From contig CACXPG010000003.1 in the NCBI GenBank assembly GCA_902769525.1, positions 1 to 64,000 of the forward strand: DNA of 64,000 nucleotides, in the 5' to 3' direction. Below, piece by piece: positions 59,766-64,000 of the stretch. Numbering within the stretch: the stretch's first letter is position 1; each line of letters begins with the position of its first letter. The position numbers and the translations under genes are program-made. The DNA comes from an uncultured Bacteroidia bacterium. Lineage in GTDB: Bacteria > Bacteroidota > Bacteroidia > Bacteroidales > UBA932. The notes under the pieces were generated by a model. The model was given only the letters and a program-made list of their open reading frames with translations, searched no databases and was not told where the DNA came from.

Positions 59766-60206
59766 CTATCGCTGAAGAATGCTGTCTAAGACAGGATAGA
59801 TTTCCTCCTCGGACTTATAAGGATGAATCTTGAAGTATTTGTCGCCCGTCAGCATGGCGGAAAGAGTAGTTCTTGTGCTGTCATAAAAGATGTGCACAGG
59901 CTTTCCGAGCTTCTCGGCAAAGGCCAGCTCGTACCCTACTCCCAAAGACGGCGTGGTACACTCGGCAATCACCAGATCTGAATCGCTGAGCCAGCCGGTA
60001 TCCTGAAGGTAGATGGCAACATCCTTTTCTCCCTTGGAAAAACCTTTGGGAGTTGAGCCTTCCTTTTTGCTCAGCGAGAGATCCCCCACATGTTCCGTTA
60101 AAACAGTGTCTGTCTTTTGAATATACTCGATAATCCGCTTGTAAAGAGCCGCATCCGCCCTACCTCCGCGGATTGATCCTGCAAAATATACCTTCAGTCC
60201 TGCCAT
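59766..60206 (-). CDS. DNPH1/Rcl-like 2'-deoxynucleoside 5'-phosphate N-hydrolase
   Basis: This 146-aa protein is of the nucleoside 2-deoxyribosyltransferase fold: YFAGSIRGGR (substrate loop) and SDLVIAECTTPSLGVGYELA (catalytic Glu region). DNPH1-type enzymes cleave deoxynucleoside monophosphates and can remove damaged nucleotides. It is on the opposite strand, with its own TATTTTTG box near 60222, and it converges on the exonuclease gene with 1 nt between. Confidence 0.85.
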   Translation of the reverse strand: MAGLKVYFAGSIRGGRADAALYKRIIEYIQKTDTVLTEHVGDLSLSKKEGSTPKGFSKGEKDVAIYLQDTGWLSDSDLVIAECTTPSLGVGYELAFAEKLGKPVHIFYDSTRTTLSAMLTGDKYFKIHPYKSEEEIYPVLDSILQR

Positions 60207-60276
60207 AAGAATCTTTTTGCAAAAATACTGAGTTTTGTTGCAATAAAACGAAAGTTTGCGAGTAAATATTTCCGAG

Positions 60277-60311
60277 TTGCCACTATTTGGCAGAGGTGGC
60301 GCTTTCCTTTG
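60277..60311 (+). promoter_or_regulatory. WYL-type dyad and -7 box before the AAA ATPase gene (site C)
   Basis: TGCC (60278-60281) N7 GGCA (60289-60292), dyad centre 60285; box TTCCTTTG begins at 60304, 19 nt away. The same box variant occurs at the 179-aa gene. Confidence 0.6.
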
Positions 60312-60406
60312 TACAGTGAAAAAATCTTCATCGCCGATGAAATAATCTCGAGTGAAGATGGTATATAGATACGGATGGATAAATAAACAAGGGAGATTGC
60401 TTATAT

Positions 60407-62089
60407 ATGAGTATGAAGGAAAAAACGATTATCGAGTGCATTCGCTCCATTGACAAGGCCTTGAACGGAAATCAATGGCGCAAGAAAGACGAAAGAAAAG
60501 ACGCAGCAGAAGTTATCGCAGACATAAAGAAGTCTGCTGGAGAAGAGCTGCTGCATATTTGCAGCCTGATGAATGTTACCGAGATGCAAGCAGTCATTCT
60601 TACAGCTCTGGTCAGAGCATCTGGCTCCTACAGAATCAGCGACGATGATCTTGCCGGCATCATCGGCATTGATTATCTGGAGTATATCTCTTTTACATCT
60701 GACTTTGAAGGGCTGAAGAAAGCCGGATTCATAAAGTATTCAGACCGCGGCATATCCATTTCACCAGCCGCCATGGATGCAGTCAAGCAAAACAAGCCGC
60801 TTGAACCTGAACCGCTTACCGGCCTGGATGCACGGGAAGTTCTCTCTCGCATCAAGAACAAACTGAAAGATTTGTCTGATGAGAGGGAGATAAATCAGGA
60901 CGAGTTTCTTGAGTATATGGACTTTCTGATTCACAACAACAAGAACAGCGTGTGCGAATGCTGCGGAAAGTATCTCAAGAATTCAGGCGATTTGGAGATA
61001 ATCCTTCTTTATGCATTGATCTGCCGTTTCTGGTTCAACAGTGATGACTGCGTCACCTGGGATGATGTTGAAGATTATTATCAGGACGGAGATTTGTCTA
61101 TCATACGTAATATGTTCAAAAACGAACATTTGACGCTGCAGAAGAACAAGGTAATTGAACCTGTGGCAGACGGGGGAATTTTCAGCAGAGACGCCTTTCA
61201 CATCAGAGATGAGGTGAAAGAGGAGATTTACAAGGACCTGGGATATAACGCAGAAAAGAAAGACGCAAAGAACAAGATTAGTGCATCTGCCATGCTCAAT
61301 GCCAGCGACATAGATGCAAAGGAACTGTTTTTCAGCAAAGAGCAGCAGAAGCAGATCCAGACTCTGGAAGATTTGTTTGAGGAGACGCGCCTGAACAATG
61401 TTATGGAATCGCTGAAGAAAAAGGGGATGAGAACCGGTTTCACCTGCATTTTCTACGGCGCTCCAGGAACGGGCAAGACCGAATCCGTTTATCAGATTGC
61501 CAGAAAGAGCGGCAGAGACATCTTCCGCATAGACGTTTCCAAAATCAAGAGCTGCTGGGTGGGAGAGAGCGAAAAGAACATCCACAGAGTGTTTGAGCAG
61601 TACCGCGAGTGCGTAAAGTCCGGCGGCAAAACCCCTATCCTGTTTTTCAACGAGGCTGACGCCATCTTCGGCATCCGCCAGAGCGGGGCAGAGAGAGCAG
61701 TGGACAAAATGGAGAACAGCATCCAGAACATTATCCTTCAGGAGATGGAGGAGCTGGAAGGCATCCTGATTGCAACCACCAATCTGACAGACAATTTCGA
61801 CAAGGCTTTCGAAAGGCGCTTCCTCTACAAGCTGCGCTTCACAAAGCCAGACGCCAAGGTAAAGAGCAAGATATGGAAATCCATGATTCCTGAACTCAAG
61901 CCTTCCCAGGCAAAGAAACTGGCGGCGGAGTTTGACTTCTCAGGCGGACAGATTGAGAACATCGCCCGCAAGAAGACCGTAGCGGCGCTGATCAGCGGCA
62001 AGGAACCCACATACGCCCAGCTGAGGGAAATGTGCCTGACCGAATCAATCAGCGGCAAGCCGGAATCCAAGAAAAAAATCGGATACTAG
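60407..62089 (+). CDS. AAA+ ATPase with N-terminal winged-helix-like part
   Basis: In this 560-aa protein the AAA domain is in the C-terminal half: Walker A GAPGTGKT near residue 350, Walker B ILFFNEADAI near 412 (Asn replaces the usual first Asp, Glu retained), arginine finger region AFERRFLYKLRF. The first 340 residues are helical with a cysteine pair CECCGKY and winged-helix-like stretches (ISDDDLAGIIGIDYLE). It may remodel a protein or nucleic-acid complex. A start at 60413 is also possible. Confidence 0.85.
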   Translation: MSMKEKTIIECIRSIDKALNGNQWRKKDERKDAAEVIADIKKSAGEELLHICSLMNVTEMQAVILTALVRASGSYRISDDDLAGIIGIDYLEYISFTSDFEGLKKAGFIKYSDRGISISPAAMDAVKQNKPLEPEPLTGLDAREVLSRIKNKLKDLSDEREINQDEFLEYMDFLIHNNKNSVCECCGKYLKNSGDLEIILLYALICRFWFNSDDCVTWDDVEDYYQDGDLSIIRNMFKNEHLTLQKNKVIEPVADGGIFSRDAFHIRDEVKEEIYKDLGYNAEKKDAKNKISASAMLNASDIDAKELFFSKEQQKQIQTLEDLFEETRLNNVMESLKKKGMRTGFTCIFYGAPGTGKTESVYQIARKSGRDIFRIDVSKIKSCWVGESEKNIHRVFEQYRECVKSGGKTPILFFNEADAIFGIRQSGAERAVDKMENSIQNIILQEMEELEGILIATTNLTDNFDKAFERRFLYKLRFTKPDAKVKSKIWKSMIPELKPSQAKKLAAEFDFSGGQIENIARKKTVAALISGKEPTYAQLREMCLTESISGKPESKKKIGY

Positions 62090-62095
62090 GAAAAT

Positions 62096-62133
62096 ACTCT
62101 GCCTGATTTTGGCAGAGTGATTTCTTATATTTG
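62096..62133 (+). promoter_or_regulatory. WYL-type dyad and -7 box of the WYL gene (site D)
   Basis: ACTCTGCC N7 GGCAGAGT, a perfect 8-bp dyad (62096-62118, centre 62107); TATATTTG begins at 62126, 19 nt away. It is the best copy of the site and suggests autoregulation. Confidence 0.7.
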
Positions 62134-62157
62134 CAGCAGAAAAGAAAAAACACCGTT

Positions 62158-63054
62158 ATGGCACAGCATTACTTCAACCGGTACATTTGGCTTATAAGCA
62201 CCATCAAGACAAACGGCCCTATAACGCTCAAAGAGCTTGACCGAAAGTGGAAGGAAAGCCCTTTGAATGAAACTCGCGACAACCTTTACGAACGTACTTT
62301 CCACAACCACAGGATAGCCATTGAAGAAACCTTCGGCATAAAGATAAGCTACACTCGTCCAGATGGTTACTACATAGATACCGACAGCCTGGAAGACGGC
62401 AGCTTCAGGGAATGGATGCTGGACTGCCTTCAGGTGAACAATCTTCTGGAAGAAAGTTCCGGCATTCACGACAAGATACTTCTGGAAAGCATTCCTTCCG
62501 GCGGCAAATGGCTGAACATCATAATTGACGCCATCAAAGGCAAAAGGGCCATGGAGATGACATATATGAGTTTCTTTAAAGACTCCCCTTCTTCATTTAT
62601 CGTTCACCCCTGGTGTCTGAAACTCTTCAAGCAACGGTGGTATATGCTGGCAAAAAGCGAATACTTCTCAACCCCGAGAATCTACTCTCTTGACAGAATC
62701 CAAGAGCTGAGCTTAAGCAAAACCAAACTCCAGGTTCCCGAAAGGTTTAAGGCAGAGGAGTATTTCTCCCAATACTTCGGTATCATCGCCGATAAAGACA
62801 TAAAGCCTTGCTTCATAGAAATATGGGCGGACTCAACTCAGGCCAAATATTTCAAGAGTCTGCCACTTCACAACTCGCAAACAATCAAGGAAGAAGATGA
62901 GAACGGAACCGTTTTCCAGTACTATCTTGCCCCTACCTACGATTTCAAGCAAGAGATTCTACGTTACGGCTCAGGAGTGAAAGTTCTCTCGCCAAAGGAA
63001 TTCTTGGAAGAAATCAAGACGGAGATAGAAAACATGGCCCAGCTTTACAAGTAA
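62158..63054 (+). CDS. WYL-domain transcriptional regulator
   Basis: Starting at 62158 (298 aa, MAQHYFNRYI) because an upstream ATG at 62131 lies inside the promoter. An N-terminal winged helix (about residues 5-75; NGPITLKELDRKW, ERTFHNHRIAIEE) is followed by a WYL domain (about 130-210; KAMEMTY-like, HPWCLKLFKQRWYMLAKS) and a C-terminal WCX-like part. WYL proteins of this layout (BrxR, CapW, PafBC, DriD) sense nucleic acids or damage and bind dyads. I infer that it controls the five sites listed here. Confidence 0.88.
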   Translation: MAQHYFNRYIWLISTIKTNGPITLKELDRKWKESPLNETRDNLYERTFHNHRIAIEETFGIKISYTRPDGYYIDTDSLEDGSFREWMLDCLQVNNLLEESSGIHDKILLESIPSGGKWLNIIIDAIKGKRAMEMTYMSFFKDSPSSFIVHPWCLKLFKQRWYMLAKSEYFSTPRIYSLDRIQELSLSKTKLQVPERFKAEEYFSQYFGIIADKDIKPCFIEIWADSTQAKYFKSLPLHNSQTIKEEDENGTVFQYYLAPTYDFKQEILRYGSGVKVLSPKEFLEEIKTEIENMAQLYK

Positions 63055-63055
63055 A

Positions 63056-63088
63056 TTGCTGATTTCTCGGCAACTTTTCGTAACTTTG
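63056..63088 (+). promoter_or_regulatory. promoter of the alkyltransferase gene with a degenerate dyad (site E)
   Basis: TTGC and GCAA (63056-63059 with 63070-63073) resemble the WYL-type sites, but the spacer is one base longer and the distance to the exact box TAACTTTG (63081-63088) differs from the 19 nt of the others. The promoter itself is well supported. Confidence 0.35.
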
Positions 63089-63108
63089 GGAAAATGGCAT
63101 AAAAGGCC

Positions 63109-63792
63109 ATGCCTGAAGTTATGCTTAAAGTCAAGATTTACGAATACGATTCCCCGTGCGGAAAACTCTATCTGGCCGCAAGAAAAGGGAGCCTTTGTCT
63201 GTGCGACTGGGCTAATAGCAAGAACCTTTCTGACACTCTTTCAAGACTTTCCAAAGCTCTGGAGGTTGAGTTCATTCTGCCCGAAACAGAAACAGTTAAA
63301 CCTCGCGCGGAGAAACCTTCCAAAGTAATTGTCTCGGCGATGAAACAGCTCGGCCAGTTCTTCAACGGAAGACGCAAGACTTTCAACATTCCTTATCAGA
63401 TGGCCGGCACTCCTTTCCAGAATGCCGTGTGGAAGAGTCTTCTGGATATTCCTTACGGAAAGAGCGTTTCGTATGCGGAGATCGCCGCAATGGCAGGCTA
63501 TCCTAAAGCCGTCAGGGCAGCGGCCAACGCCTGCGGAAACAATGCCCTGTCTGTCATTATCCCTTGCCACAGAGTCATAGGCAGCGACGACGGCCTTACC
63601 GGCTATGGCGGAGGACTGGGAGCGAAACGCTATCTGCTTGACCTTGAAAGCCCTCAGCAGCGGCTTCCGTTCAAGACTGTCACCAAGAAACCAGTAAAGA
63701 AGACAACAACGGCAAAAAAGCCCGCCAGAAAAACTGCCGGCAAAACGGTAAAGAAAACCCCTGCCAAGAAACCAGCTGCTAAAAAACAATAA
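63109..63792 (+). CDS. ogt: methylated-DNA--protein cysteine methyltransferase with basic tail
   Basis: This 227-aa protein removes alkyl groups from O6-guanine onto its own Cys153 in the motif IPCHRVIG. The DNA-binding helix and GKSVSYAEIAAMAGYPKAVRAAANA are complete. After residue 188 a histone-H1-like tail of Lys, Ala, Pro and Thr follows (for example KKTPAKKPAAKKQ), similar in style to the tail of the trigger factor; it may increase DNA affinity. It ends the WYL neighbourhood. Confidence 0.93.
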   Translation: MPEVMLKVKIYEYDSPCGKLYLAARKGSLCLCDWANSKNLSDTLSRLSKALEVEFILPETETVKPRAEKPSKVIVSAMKQLGQFFNGRRKTFNIPYQMAGTPFQNAVWKSLLDIPYGKSVSYAEIAAMAGYPKAVRAAANACGNNALSVIIPCHRVIGSDDGLTGYGGGLGAKRYLLDLESPQQRLPFKTVTKKPVKKTTTAKKPARKTAGKTVKKTPAKKPAAKKQ

Positions 63793-63812
63793 TTTACAAC
63801 ACAACGTCCCCG

Positions 63813-64000
63813 ATGAAAAAGTTCCTGATCATTTTAGCCGCCGTCCTGGTCTGCACCAGCCTCCAAGCCCAGAACAACAAAAAGCAGCAGAGCAAAAAAG
63901 ACATAGAGTACGAGCAGAAGAAGGCTGACCTTTACAAGGAGTTTTCCGAGAACATGAAATGGCATAACGCCAATATTCCTCCCGACAGGAGAAGGGCGAT
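63813..64000 (+). CDS. secreted protein, cut by window edge
   Basis: From an ATG at 63813 a signal peptide (MKKFLIILAAVLVCTSLQAQ) leads into a charged, Lys/Gln-rich helical region. At least 62 residues are visible and the frame is open at the window end. Only export can be predicted. Confidence 0.65.
   Translation, partial: MKKFLIILAAVLVCTSLQAQNNKKQQSKKDIEYEQKKADLYKEFSENMKWHNANIPPDRRRA

Noticed and set aside
60207-60300. Dyad at 60285 as regulator of the divergent DNPH1-like gene
   Set aside because: On the minus strand no -7 box lies 19 nt from the dyad; that gene has its own TATTTTTG box near 60222.
62131-62157. ATG at 62131 as start of the WYL gene
   Set aside because: It lies inside the TATATTTG promoter box (62126-62133), so it cannot be on the transcript; the ATG at 62158 begins the winged-helix domain.
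1-64000. CRISPR array or rRNA operon
   Set aside because: No set of regularly spaced repeats and no rRNA-like sequence was noticed; the repeats found are dispersed pairs or a 12-bp triplet.

Overview
The window looks like chromosomal DNA of a member of the order Bacteroidales (Bacteroidota). The evidence is the large number of promoters of the TAnnTTTG type (-7 box of this phylum) just upstream of genes and tRNAs, the scarcity of Shine-Dalgarno sequences, and typical gene content: MacB/FtsX-type efflux operon, C69 dipeptidase, an outer-membrane beta-barrel receptor in an ECF sigma operon, a trigger factor with a Lys/Ala tail, and a radical SAM/lipoprotein cluster. Genus and species cannot be read from it. 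No rRNA or CRISPR array was seen.

Layout. 1-6681 (minus) is an efflux operon: TolC, HlyD-type adaptor, permease, ATPase, an internally deleted permease remnant, and a further permease cut by the window edge. 6755-14111 (minus) is housekeeping: 5'-nucleotidase, pyrF, clpX, clpP, trigger factor, FecCD permease. tpiA (14270-15094, plus) ends at a strong bidirectional terminator. 15207-17868 (minus) holds three related small lipoproteins around one radical SAM/SPASM enzyme. A tRNA-Leu (17962-18043) is followed by an AT-rich integrated element, about 18035 to 24.65 kb, with a large serine recombinase whose stop codon lies inside the tRNA, a Rep-like protein, a NYN-domain protein, several tiny genes and several promoter-hairpin-T-tract units that look like small RNAs. 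25-31 kb is core again: xpt, M28 and C69 peptidases, tRNA-Ala and a new structured RNA candidate. 31-40 kb holds two ECF sigma systems, the first with an outer-membrane receptor, plus a histidine phosphatase. 40-51.5 kb is mixed metabolism, transport and detoxification.

52.7-63.8 kb is the most interesting part. A WYL-domain regulator (62158-63054) sits in a neighbourhood rich in nucleic-acid and stress functions: a PD-(D/E)XK nuclease-like protein with a recent internal duplication, a RhuM-Fic protein, two unknown genes, a sigma factor, RtcB RNA ligase, a DnaQ-like exonuclease, a DNPH1-like nucleotide hydrolase, an AAA+ ATPase and an O6-alkylguanine methyltransferase. Five promoters here carry the same imperfect dyad (TGCC N7 GGCA type). 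In all five the dyad centre is exactly 19 nt upstream of the first base of the -7 box: before the nuclease gene, the unknown pair, the exonuclease, the AAA ATPase and the WYL gene itself. I propose that these genes form one WYL-controlled damage or defence regulon. The dyads are directly visible; the regulator-site pairing and the biological role are inference.
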